In this document: one piece after another, positions 44,913-51,715 of the stretch
Layout of the letters: every line of letters begins with the position of its first letter
Position numbering within the stretch: position 1 is the stretch's first letter
From: DATAGF01 sp963813355
GTDB lineage: Bacteria; Actinomycetota; Thermoleophilia; Miltoncostaeales; Miltoncostaeaceae
Assembly: GCA_963813355.1 (NCBI GenBank)
Contig: CAWEYS010000017.1
Span: 62,001 to 126,000 of the forward strand
Length of the DNA: 64,000 bases
Reading direction: 5' to 3'
Made by a program: the position numbers and the translations under genes
Notes under the pieces: model-generated
What the model was told of the DNA's origin: nothing
Databases searched by the model: none
The model's input: only the letters and a program-made list of their open reading frames with translations

Positions 44913-45287
44913 TCAGTCGGTCCCCCACGGGTTGTCGATCACGAACCGCCAGGTACCGTCCGCCTGACGGCGCAGCACATCCGCGTTGCTTGCGGCCAGG
45001 CGCACCGGCTCGCCGTCTGGTCCCGTGCCGTCGAACGACCAGAGGCCGATCACGAGGGCGAGGTCGTCGGCCTCGAGGACTCGGGTCACCTCGAGGTCGA
45101 GCGTGCCCTTCATCGCGATGAAGCCGGTCAGGGCCTCCCGGATGCCGGGTGCGCCGGGAGCGAGGCTGCCTGGCTGAGTCGCGAATGCCGCGTCGCTCTC
45201 GTAGAGCGGCATCAGGCTTTCGAGATCCCCGGAGTTGATCCCGGTGACGATCGATTCGAGCACCTGCTCAGGCGTCGCAGTGGACAT
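44913..45287 (-). CDS. SnoaL-like (SgcJ/EcaC-type) protein
   Basis: A 124-residue NTF2-like fold: EQVLESIVTGINSGDLESLMPLYESDAAFA, then LDLEVTRVLEADDLALVIGLW and RRQADGTWRFVIDNPWG (parts given separately). AAGGAGG lies 5 bases upstream of ATG 45287. The family has ketosteroid-isomerase-like folds with varied small roles. The gene diverges from a TetR regulator across a 95-base region with palindromes and is its likely target. Confidence 0.8.
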   Translation of the reverse strand: MSTATPEQVLESIVTGINSGDLESLMPLYESDAAFATQPGSLAPGAPGIREALTGFIAMKGTLDLEVTRVLEADDLALVIGLWSFDGTGPDGEPVRLAASNADVLRRQADGTWRFVIDNPWGTD

Positions 45288-45359
45288 GCCGTCCTCCTTG
45301 GCTCATTTTTGATATACAGCAGTGAGTCACGGAAAGGACCATACGGTCCCGCGAGAGGT

Positions 45360-45378
45360 GTGTCAATATTGATGACAC
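45360..45378. promoter_or_regulatory. Palindromic TetR-type operator
   Basis: GTGTCA (45360-45365) and TGACAC (45373-45378) are perfect 6-base arms, and the centre holds the perfect 10-base palindrome TCAATATTGA (45363-45372). The site begins 23 bases upstream of the tetR start in an AT-rich patch. A second, near-palindromic GGACCATACGGTCC lies 20 bases away. Both fit autoregulation of the divergent pair. Confidence 0.6.
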
Positions 45379-45382
45379 GATC

Positions 45383-46006
45383 ATGAGTCGCGAAATCCCG
45401 CCGAAGCGGAAATACGAGCTGAAGAAGCGCGCCGAGGAGATGGCCGAGACGCACCTGCGGATCACCGAGGCGGCGATCGAGCTGCACGGAACCGTCGGCC
45501 CGTCCCGCACGACGCTGAGTGCGGTCGCCAAGCGAGCAGGCGTGGAGCGCCGCACCCTCTACCGCCACTTCCCCACCGAGGCCGACCTCTTCGCGGCGTG
45601 CTCGACCCACTACTTCACCGCCAACCCGTGGCCCGATCTCGGCAGCTGGCGCGCGATTCGCGATCCGCAGCAGCGGCTCGAGCGAGCCCTCGACGAGCTC
45701 TACGCCTACTACGAGCGCACCGAGCCGATGCTCAGCAACGTGCTCCGCGACGCCGGACTCGTCAACCTCGCCCGCGACGCCGTGGCCCCGCTGCAGGCGT
45801 ACCTCGAAGAGGCCGCCGAGATCCTCACGATCGGCCGTGACGTCCGCGGCCGGGGACGACGGCTGCTCGGGGGGGCATTGCGCCACGCCCTCGCCTTCTC
45901 GACCTGGCGCTCACTCTCGAGCAACGGCATCGGGCGATCGGACGCGGCGAAGCTCATGACCGCACTGGTCGAAGGCGCAGCCACGCCACAGCGCCGCAGC
46001 GGGTAG
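45383..46006 (+). CDS. TetR-family repressor
   Basis: A 207-residue TetR protein. The DNA-binding part is RITEAAIELHGTVGPSRTTLSAVAKRAGVERRTLYRHFPTEADLFAAC, here described in pieces: RTTLSAVAKRAGVERRTLYRH is the HTH at about residues 48-68. A ~20-residue basic stretch (PPKRKYELKKRAEEMAE) precedes it. The ligand-binding domain is not assignable to a known inducer. The divergent SnoaL-like gene shares its promoter region. Confidence 0.87.
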   Translation: MSREIPPKRKYELKKRAEEMAETHLRITEAAIELHGTVGPSRTTLSAVAKRAGVERRTLYRHFPTEADLFAACSTHYFTANPWPDLGSWRAIRDPQQRLERALDELYAYYERTEPMLSNVLRDAGLVNLARDAVAPLQAYLEEAAEILTIGRDVRGRGRRLLGGALRHALAFSTWRSLSSNGIGRSDAAKLMTALVEGAATPQRRSG

Positions 46007-46182
46007 AGCCCGACCCGAGTACACGGGCCGGCGTCTCGCCATACGCCGCGATCCGGCCCGAATGGGGCCACGCTGTTGCGCCACTCCGAGCGTCCGGGCC
46101 ATGCTCGCCGCTCGGCGGTGCATGAGGCATCCCCTGCGCCGAATCGTGACGAAGGATCGAGAACGCGAAGGGAGATGCCGGA

Positions 46183-46734
46183 ATGACCAAGGGACTCAGA
46201 CGTCATCTGACCCCCGCCAACGCGATCGCCGTCGCCGCGATGGTGGTGGCGCTCGCCGGAACGGGGGTGGCCGCGTCGACCCTGGCCAACGGGTCGGTCA
46301 CGTCGGCCAAGCTGGCCAACAACGCAGTCACGACGCCCAAGCTCGCGAACAACGCGGTCACCGCGACCAAGCTGGCCCAGGGGTCGGTCAAGGCGGCCAA
46401 GCTGGCGAACAACTCCGTGACGCTGAACAAGGTCGCCAAGGAGAGCCTGGACGCGACGCGCTTCAAGGCGGGCGTGCTCGGCGGCATCAGCGCGTCGAAG
46501 GTCTCGATCGTCGCCGGGACGGCGGTGAGCGTGCCCCCACTCTCGACGGGGACCACGGCGACGGCCACCTGCCCCGCGGGTCTGCGCGCCATCTCGGGGG
46601 GCTTCAACGTTGGGCAGCTCGGCATCGTCGACGCCACCGGGCCGACCGGTGACGGCCTGGGGTGGTCGGTGACCGCCGAGGCCGCCGCTCTGGGCGCCTC
46701 CATCTCGGCGACGGTGGTCTGCGTCGCTCCGTAG
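46183..46734 (+). CDS. Exported protein with NNAVT/KLA repeats
   Basis: 183 residues. A membrane or signal helix (AIAVAAMVVALAGTGVAAS) is followed by about seven short repeats of the form NGSVTSAKLANNAVTTPKLA (residues ~36-90), then a C-terminal beta-type domain with two cysteines (TATCPAGLRAISGGFN and TVVCVAP). The repeats predict a fibrous beta-helix-like stalk with a globular tip. I associate this type with Thermoleophilia. Function unknown; surface display is likely. Confidence 0.75.
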   Translation: MTKGLRRHLTPANAIAVAAMVVALAGTGVAASTLANGSVTSAKLANNAVTTPKLANNAVTATKLAQGSVKAAKLANNSVTLNKVAKESLDATRFKAGVLGGISASKVSIVAGTAVSVPPLSTGTTATATCPAGLRAISGGFNVGQLGIVDATGPTGDGLGWSVTAEAAALGASISATVVCVAP

Positions 46735-46749
46735 ACGGCCTCGGCCGTC
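46734..46749 (+). terminator. GACGGCC/GGCCGTC hairpin after the repeat-protein gene
   Basis: GACGGCC-tc-GGCCGTC starts in the last base of the stop codon, giving a 6-base stem with a 4-base loop. No T run. Probable terminator for the convergent pair. Confidence 0.45.
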
Positions 46750-46843
46750 AACCCGAGTCGAGCCGGGGGAGCAGCGAGTCCCGCTCGCGTTGCTCCTCCT
46801 GCTCGACGGTCAACCCCGGCCGCCGCCCGTGGGCGACGCTGAT

Positions 46844-48535
46844 TCAGTGGGCGGAGAAGGCCAGATGCTCGTGGACGGATCGCACTGCGGCCGACCCTTC
46901 ACCCACCGCTGCGGCCACGCGCTTGGTTGATCCGGATCGCACGTCCCCCACGGCGAACAGCCCGGGACAGCTCGTCTCGAACGGCAGCGGTCCCCTCCCC
47001 AACGCCTCCCATCGCTCGTCGAGCTGGTTCGCGCTCAGGGACCGGTCGGTGAGGACGAACCCGCGGGCATCGAGAGCCGCGCAACCGGAGAGCCAGGCTG
47101 ACTCGGGGTCGGCGCCGATGAACGAGAACAGCGCCGCGCACGACAGTTCGCCTTCTCGATGAGGTCCCGCGATGCGGACTCCACGGAGGCTCTCGTCTCC
47201 GTCGAGCGCCACGATCGTGGTGCCGGTCAGGATCTCGATGCGCGGGTGGCTCTCCAGCCGATCCACGAGGTAGCGGGACATGCCGGCGCCGATATCGGGG
47301 CCCCGGATCACGACCGTCACCGCGCTTCCCTGGTCGGCCAGGAACACCGCGGCCTGGCCGGCGGAGTTGCCGCCTCCCACGATCACCACCGGGCTTCCGG
47401 CGCACTGGCGCGCCTCCAGGTCGGTCGCGGCGTAGTAGACGCCGCTGTTCTCGAAGTCCGCCAACCGATCGGCCTCCAGTCGCCGGTAGCGGGCACCGCT
47501 GGCCACGATCACGGCGCGCCCGGCGACGGTCGTGCCGTCGGACAGGTCGACGACGAGATGCCCGGCGTCCTCGCCCAGCGCGACCGCGGCACAGGGGGCG
47601 CTCAAGTGGGCACCGAACTTCTCCGCCTGCACCAGCCCGCGCTGCACGAGATCAGCCCCGGGGATCCCGGTGGCGAAGCCGAAGTAGTTCTCGATCCTCG
47701 AGCTGGTGCCGGCCTGGCCGCCAGGGGCCACCATGTCCACCCCCAGGGTGCGCAGACCCTCAGACGCCCCGTACACCGCCGCCGCCAGACCGGCCGGGCC
47801 CCCGCCCACGATCACCAGATCGAAGAAGCGCTCGGGAAGCTTCCCGAGGGTCAGCCCGAGATGGTCGGCGAGCGCCCCGGGGCTGGGACGGCGAAGAAGC
47901 ACCCCAGAGGAGATCACGACCGGCAGCTCCGACGGCGTGACGTCGAACTCTCGAAGGAGCCTTTCGACCTGGGGATCAGAGTCGGCATCCAGCCACTCGT
48001 GGGGAATGCGGGTCCGGGCCAAGAACTCTCGAATCTGAAGTGACTCGGGCGAGAACCGGGAGCCCACCACCCGGATCGCAGCTGCGGCTCCCGTCAGGAG
48101 CGCCGCCCGGCGGGCCATGAAGGCGGCCAGGATCTTGTCGCTCAGCTGCGGTTGAGTGGCGATGACGCGGCGCAGCGCGTCGGTGGGGACGACCAGAACC
48201 TCGCCGGGCTCGACGACTCGGGCCGACAGGAACACCCGCAGACCGGTGATCAGGTTCAGCTCGCCGAGAAAGCTTCCGGGGCCGTGGGTGGCGATGGGCC
48301 GTTCCTCGCCGTCGGCGCTGATGAACACCTCCGCCCGCCCCGAGAGGACGACGTAGAAGTCGTACGCGGCGTCCCCCTCCCGGTAGAGGTAGTCCCCGGC
48401 CAGCACCGCACGACGCGACCCCAACGGCTCCAGGATGGCGATCTCGGCGGGGTCGAGGGTTGGGAAGGCGTCGTCGGTCACGACCGAGCACGCGGAGCGC
48501 CCGGGCGCGATTCGCGTGCGCGCGCCCTCAGCCAC
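46844..48535 (-). CDS. cNMP-binding, thioredoxin-reductase-like flavoprotein without CxxC
   Basis: 563 residues in three parts: a cyclic-nucleotide-binding domain (about 25-135; GPGSFLGELNLITGLRVF), a glutaredoxin-like domain without cysteines (about 152-230) and a TrxR-like flavin/NADPH domain (from VIVGGGPAGLAAAVYGA, 242-258, and VVIVGGGNSAGQAAVFLA). Where thioredoxin reductases have CATC the sequence is YYAATDLEARQ, so the redox pair is missing. NADPH would reduce something through FAD by another route. GTG 48535 overlaps a hydrolase remnant. Such fusions occur widely in actinobacteria; function is not established. Confidence 0.82.
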   Translation of the reverse strand: MAEGARTRIAPGRSACSVVTDDAFPTLDPAEIAILEPLGSRRAVLAGDYLYREGDAAYDFYVVLSGRAEVFISADGEERPIATHGPGSFLGELNLITGLRVFLSARVVEPGEVLVVPTDALRRVIATQPQLSDKILAAFMARRAALLTGAAAAIRVVGSRFSPESLQIREFLARTRIPHEWLDADSDPQVERLLREFDVTPSELPVVISSGVLLRRPSPGALADHLGLTLGKLPERFFDLVIVGGGPAGLAAAVYGASEGLRTLGVDMVAPGGQAGTSSRIENYFGFATGIPGADLVQRGLVQAEKFGAHLSAPCAAVALGEDAGHLVVDLSDGTTVAGRAVIVASGARYRRLEADRLADFENSGVYYAATDLEARQCAGSPVVIVGGGNSAGQAAVFLADQGSAVTVVIRGPDIGAGMSRYLVDRLESHPRIEILTGTTIVALDGDESLRGVRIAGPHREGELSCAALFSFIGADPESAWLSGCAALDARGFVLTDRSLSANQLDERWEALGRGPLPFETSCPGLFAVGDVRSGSTKRVAAAVGEGSAAVRSVHEHLAFSAH

Positions 48536-48800
48536 CGTTGAGGAACGCGCGGACGTGGTCGGCGAACTGCTCGGGGTACTGGTCGAGGAACCCGTGGCCG
48601 GAGTCCGGGTAGATGCGCAGTTGCGCGTTGGGCAGGTGGTGGGCGAGGAGGGAGCTGTTCTCGGTGATCATCATCGTGTCGTTGTCGCCGCCGGCGACGA
48701 ACGTCGGGTGGGTGATCGCCGCGAGCCGCGCGAGCTGTGACGGGTCCGGGATCCCCCAGCGCGCGAACGCCTCGAGCTGGGCGTCGCGCCGTTTCGCGAG
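48528..48800 (-). pseudogene. C-terminal fragment of an alpha/beta hydrolase
   Basis: About 90 residues matching only the end of an alpha/beta hydrolase: SLAKRRDAQLEAFARWGIPD, ITHPTFVAGGDNDTMM with the acid residue, and IYPDSGHGFLDQYPEQFADHV with the catalytic His. The nucleophile-bearing first two thirds are absent, and upstream is the end of another gene. It is therefore a remnant. Its last bases overlap the start of the cNMP-flavoprotein gene. Confidence 0.7.
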
Positions 48801-48801
48801 G

Positions 48802-49248
48802 CTACCCGGTCGCGACCGAGAGAACCCGCCCATCGCGGTCGAGCATCACCTCGGTGACGGGCAGGCCGAAGCGCTCGCGCACCTTCGCGCCGAAGCCTCG
48901 CTCGCGCCAGTTCGCATCGTCGGGGGCGTGCACGCCGAGGATCAGCGCATCCGCCGGGAACTCCACAAGAGCGTCGGCGACCGCCTGGAGGGGGTCCTCG
49001 TCGCCGACCCGGCCGCTGACGGCCGGGCCCGATGGGCCGATGTCGCCGACGAGCATCCGCATCCTGTCGTCCGCTTCGTGGAACTCGGCATCGATGTCGG
49101 ACACCCACGAGTGCAGCCGGCTGGTCAGGACCGGGGCGACCACGCACACCGCGTCGGCCTCGCGGACCTGGTTCTTAATCACTTCGGGCACGCCGGCGGG
49201 ATTCGCAACACGCTCGTTCGTGATGATCAAGACTCGTTTCGCTGCCAT
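48802..49248 (-). CDS. Universal-stress-protein-like nucleotide-fold protein
   Basis: A 148-residue Rossmann-like protein. KRVLIITNERVANPAGVPEV, VAPVLTSRLHSW, and ADALILGVHAPDDANWRERGFG give an alternating beta/alpha pattern close to universal stress proteins, but the usual ATP motif G-2x-G-9x-G(S/T) is not evident. ATG 49248 is chosen with GGAGAGA upstream. It stands between hydrolase debris and the chimeric fragment. Function unknown. Confidence 0.65.
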   Translation of the reverse strand: MAAKRVLIITNERVANPAGVPEVIKNQVREADAVCVVAPVLTSRLHSWVSDIDAEFHEADDRMRMLVGDIGPSGPAVSGRVGDEDPLQAVADALVEFPADALILGVHAPDDANWRERGFGAKVRERFGLPVTEVMLDRDGRVLSVATG

Positions 49249-49396
49249 CTCTCCTCCCACCTCGGCGCGGTGGTCCACAGGACCGATGCGCACGACCGAC
49301 CTCCGCCTGCAAATCTCCGGCCCACCGTGGCCGCGAATCGGGCGCAGAGTATCGGTCAGATGACTGAGACGCGGCCACAGCGGTAGGGTCGCCGGG

Positions 49397-49624
49397 ACCA
49401 ACCGCCTGGTCGGTCGGGATCGCGAGTTGGCGACCCTGGCGGCGTTTCTCGGCGAGGCCGTCGCCGATGGCGCGACGCTGATGCTGACGGGCGAGCCGGG
49501 CGCCGGCGAGACGGCATTGCTCGTCGCGGCGGCGGTGAAGGTCTATCCGGGGGCGTCGCACGGCCTGTTCGCGGCACACACAGAGCAGTTCAACGGAGAT
49601 CTGCTCGACTTCGTCACGACCTGA
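49397..49624 (+). pseudogene. Chimeric remnant: LuxR/LAL ATPase N-terminus joined to a hydrolase C-terminus
   Basis: The open stretch has NRLVGRDRELATLAAFL and TLMLTGEPGAGETALLVAA, the start of a LAL regulator with its Walker A lysine changed to Glu, and then jumps to VKVYPGASHGLFAAHTEQFNGDLLDFV, the end of an alpha/beta hydrolase. No ATG or GTG starts it (a TTG at 49427 is in frame). Two unrelated gene ends are fused, so this is deletion debris. Confidence 0.7.
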
Positions 49625-49657
49625 ATCCGCGACGAACCAAACAGAGAGGAGGGTGTC

Positions 49658-50461
49658 GTGATTCGCTATCAGGACGGGTGGGCTGTCGTGACCGGAGCGT
49701 CGTCCGGGTTGGGTCGCGGGCTCGCCGCCGGACTGGCGGACCGTGGCATGTCCCTCGTGCTGACCGGCCGCAACGAAGCCCGGTTGCACGAGGCGGCGCA
49801 CCAGATCGGCCGCGCCTCCGGTGTGGAGGTCGAGACGGTCGCCGCAGACCTCTCGACCCCGTCGGGCGTGTCCGCGCTGCTCCATCACGTCGGCGAGCGC
49901 CCGATCGAGGTCCTGGTCAACAACGCCGGGTTTGGCAGCTACGGCCCATTTGTCGAGGCCGACCCGGACCGGGAGGCCGAGGAGGTGGCGCTCGACGTCG
50001 GTGCCGTGGTCACCCTGGCTCGGGCGTTCCTGCCCGGAATGCTCGCCCGGCGCAGCGGCGGGATTCTCAACGTCGCGTCCACGATCGCGTTCCAGCCGGC
50101 GCCCTACCAGGCGGTGTACGGCGCGAGCAAGGCATTCGTGCTGTCCTTCAGCCAGGCCCTGTGGGCCGAGGCCCGCGCGTCCGGCGTGGCCGTCACCGCA
50201 CTCTGTCCGGGCCCCACCCGCACAGGCTTCGTCAACGCGCTGGGCGCCACCGAGGCGGGCCAAACGGCCATCTACCGCCGGCTCGGGGAGCCCGAGCCCG
50301 TCATCGACGCCGGGCTGCGGGCGCTGGACAAGGGCCGGGCGGTGGTCATCCCCGGCGCGCGGAACAAGGTGGTCGCCGCCAGCGGCCGGTTCGTCTCGCG
50401 CGAGCAGCTCACTCGGATCTCGGCTCGCCTGCTCCGTCCGGTCAGCACCGCCCCCCGTTGA
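49658..50461 (+). CDS. Short-chain dehydrogenase (DltE-like SDR)
   Basis: A 267-residue classical SDR. Cofactor motif AVVTGASSGLGRGLAAGLADR, LVNNAGFGSYG, active-site Ser in ILNVASTIAF and the YGASKAF Tyr-Lys pair are all present. GTG 49658 is preceded by GGAGGGTG. The oxidoreductase substrate is unknown. The next gene, 85 bases downstream on the same strand, encodes a deazaflavin-type nitroreductase; whether the two act together is not clear. Confidence 0.87.
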   Translation: MIRYQDGWAVVTGASSGLGRGLAAGLADRGMSLVLTGRNEARLHEAAHQIGRASGVEVETVAADLSTPSGVSALLHHVGERPIEVLVNNAGFGSYGPFVEADPDREAEEVALDVGAVVTLARAFLPGMLARRSGGILNVASTIAFQPAPYQAVYGASKAFVLSFSQALWAEARASGVAVTALCPGPTRTGFVNALGATEAGQTAIYRRLGEPEPVIDAGLRALDKGRAVVIPGARNKVVAASGRFVSREQLTRISARLLRPVSTAPR

Positions 50462-50545
50462 AGGGACATCTCATGCTTACAGCTCGATCGTGAAGACGAG
50501 AATCCGGCGTTCGTGCAGTGAGATAGGGAAGAGCCGGGGCTGGAG

Positions 50546-50971
50546 ATGAAGCTCTCGCGAGGCGTCGCGCGCTTCAACAAGCGGGTCACCAACCGCATTC
50601 AGGGCGTGTACGCCTGGCTCGTCCCACCGTGGGCGGTGATCATCCACCGCGGTAGGCGCTCGGGCCATCAGTACCGCACGCCGCTCTTTGCGTTCAGACG
50701 AGGCCGGACTCTCGTCATCGCGCTCCTGTATGGCGAGGAATCGGATTGGCTGCGGAACTTGCGCAAGGGGGGCGGCCATGTGATCCGTGCGGGGCGCACC
50801 TTCAGGGTCGGGCCGCCCGAGATCATCCCGACGCGGGCGGCGGGGTCGCTTCTCGCACGCCTGTCCCCCCGGAGCGAGCGTACTGCCGGCTCGCAGAGAA
50901 GCTCGCGCTCCTCGAGCTCGAAGAGCAGCTGCCCGGCTTTGGAAGCCGCCCGCCGCCTCAGTGAAGAGTAG
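50546..50971 (+). CDS. Deazaflavin-dependent nitroreductase-like protein, frameshift in C-terminus
   Basis: About 140 residues. VNKRVTNRIQGVYAW-like start, PPWAVIIHRGRRSGHQYRTPLFAFRRGRTLVIALLYG and WLRNLRKGGGHVIRAGRTFRVG are typical of the DDN/Rv3547 family (pieces listed separately), which use F420 or FMN. After LLARL near 50865 the frame given reads a Ser-rich tail, but the next frame gives ERAYCRLAEKLALLELEEQL with a stop at 50964, the more normal end. A one-base error in a CCCCCC run (50867-50872) is likely. Confidence 0.7.
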   Translation: MKLSRGVARFNKRVTNRIQGVYAWLVPPWAVIIHRGRRSGHQYRTPLFAFRRGRTLVIALLYGEESDWLRNLRKGGGHVIRAGRTFRVGPPEIIPTRAAGSLLARLSPRSERTAGSQRSSRSSSSKSSCPALEAARRLSEE

Positions 50972-50999
50972 GTAAGTCACAGCAGGAAGGAACCTCTAA

Positions 51000-51248
51000 A
51001 TACAGTCCTCCAAAGTTACACACCGCATAAATGCAAAGGCACTCGAGTTGCTCGAACAGCATCCAGAGGGTCTACGTTGGTCAGAACTGCTCGCAAAGAT
51101 TAAGGAGTCAGACCCCACCTTTCACCCGAAAACCGTCAACGGGTGCGTCTGGAAGCTTGTCGAAAGGTTTCCTGACAAGGTTTACAAACCATCTCGAGGA
51201 CTCTTCCGCTTGACGAAATATGAATCTGCCGAAGTGGACAAACCTTGA
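51000..51248 (+). CDS. Low-GC HARE-HTH-like winged-helix protein with ATA start
   Basis: 82 residues: NAKALELLEQHPEGLRWSEL, KESDPTFHPKTVNGCVW and KPSRGLFRLTKY, which resembles the HARE/winged-helix domain seen in regulatory and restriction-type proteins. The best start is ATA at 51000, with AGGAAGG (50984-50990) 9 bases upstream and a stop just before; TTG 51048 is the first standard start and would cut off the first helix. GC is near 50%, far below neighbours, so recent transfer is likely. Function unknown. Confidence 0.6.
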   Translation: MQSSKVTHRINAKALELLEQHPEGLRWSELLAKIKESDPTFHPKTVNGCVWKLVERFPDKVYKPSRGLFRLTKYESAEVDKP

Positions 51249-51314
51249 GAACAATCTCCTGTCGCTCGGCCCGAGACGTTCGCGCGTCGCTGTACGGGCT
51301 TTGCGCCCCGTCCT

Positions 51315-51337
51315 CGGGCTCGCCCGGCGCGAGCCCG
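51315..51337 (+). terminator. Hairpin after the HTH gene
   Basis: CGGGCTCG (51315-51322) and CGAGCCCG (51330-51337) form a perfect 8-base stem with a 7-base loop, 66 bases past the HTH gene stop. Possible terminator for the two genes that converge here. Confidence 0.45.
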
Positions 51338-51415
51338 GCAAGGTCCAGGAGGACGGCCAGGACTTAAAGCCGGCGGCCGGGGCCGGCCACGGTGACACCG
51401 GATGACAAACCGGGG

Positions 51416-51619
51416 CTAATCCTCGCGGGGCAACTGCTCGCGGTCGATTTCTTCGACGCTGTCCGTGAGCGCCAGGATCTCGAGGCGCCGGAGGATGCTC
51501 ACGGGGAGCGGCGCGGCCTCGCGCCCGGCGAGGAACATTTCCACCTTCGACGGGGACACGCCCAAGCTCTCCAGCGTCGCCCGGTCAACCAGCTCGGTCG
51601 GCTCCCCACACTCGTCCAC
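51416..51619 (-). CDS. Small unrecognised protein
   Basis: 67 residues from GTG 51619. TLESLGVSPSKVEMFLAGREAAPLPVSILRRLEILAL looks like short helices in a small globular or helix-turn-helix-type fold (parts only shown in pieces); the tail is acidic. It lies 96 bases downstream of the NRPS-like gene on the same strand. No family recognised and coding status is moderate. Confidence 0.4.
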   Translation of the reverse strand: MDECGEPTELVDRATLESLGVSPSKVEMFLAGREAAPLPVSILRRLEILALTDSVEEIDREQLPRED

Positions 51620-51715
51620 ACCGCGACGATATGGGCGCCGGGCCCGCACGACAATCGACGCGCGCGCCGCGGAGGTCCGCGCCGCCGTCCCCCAGGCCCG
51701 CGCGGCTCGCGGTGC

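Noticed and set aside
49427..49624. A small genuine ATP-binding protein
   Set aside because: The Walker A lysine is Glu and the second half is the tail of a different protein family, so it is a chimera of remnants.
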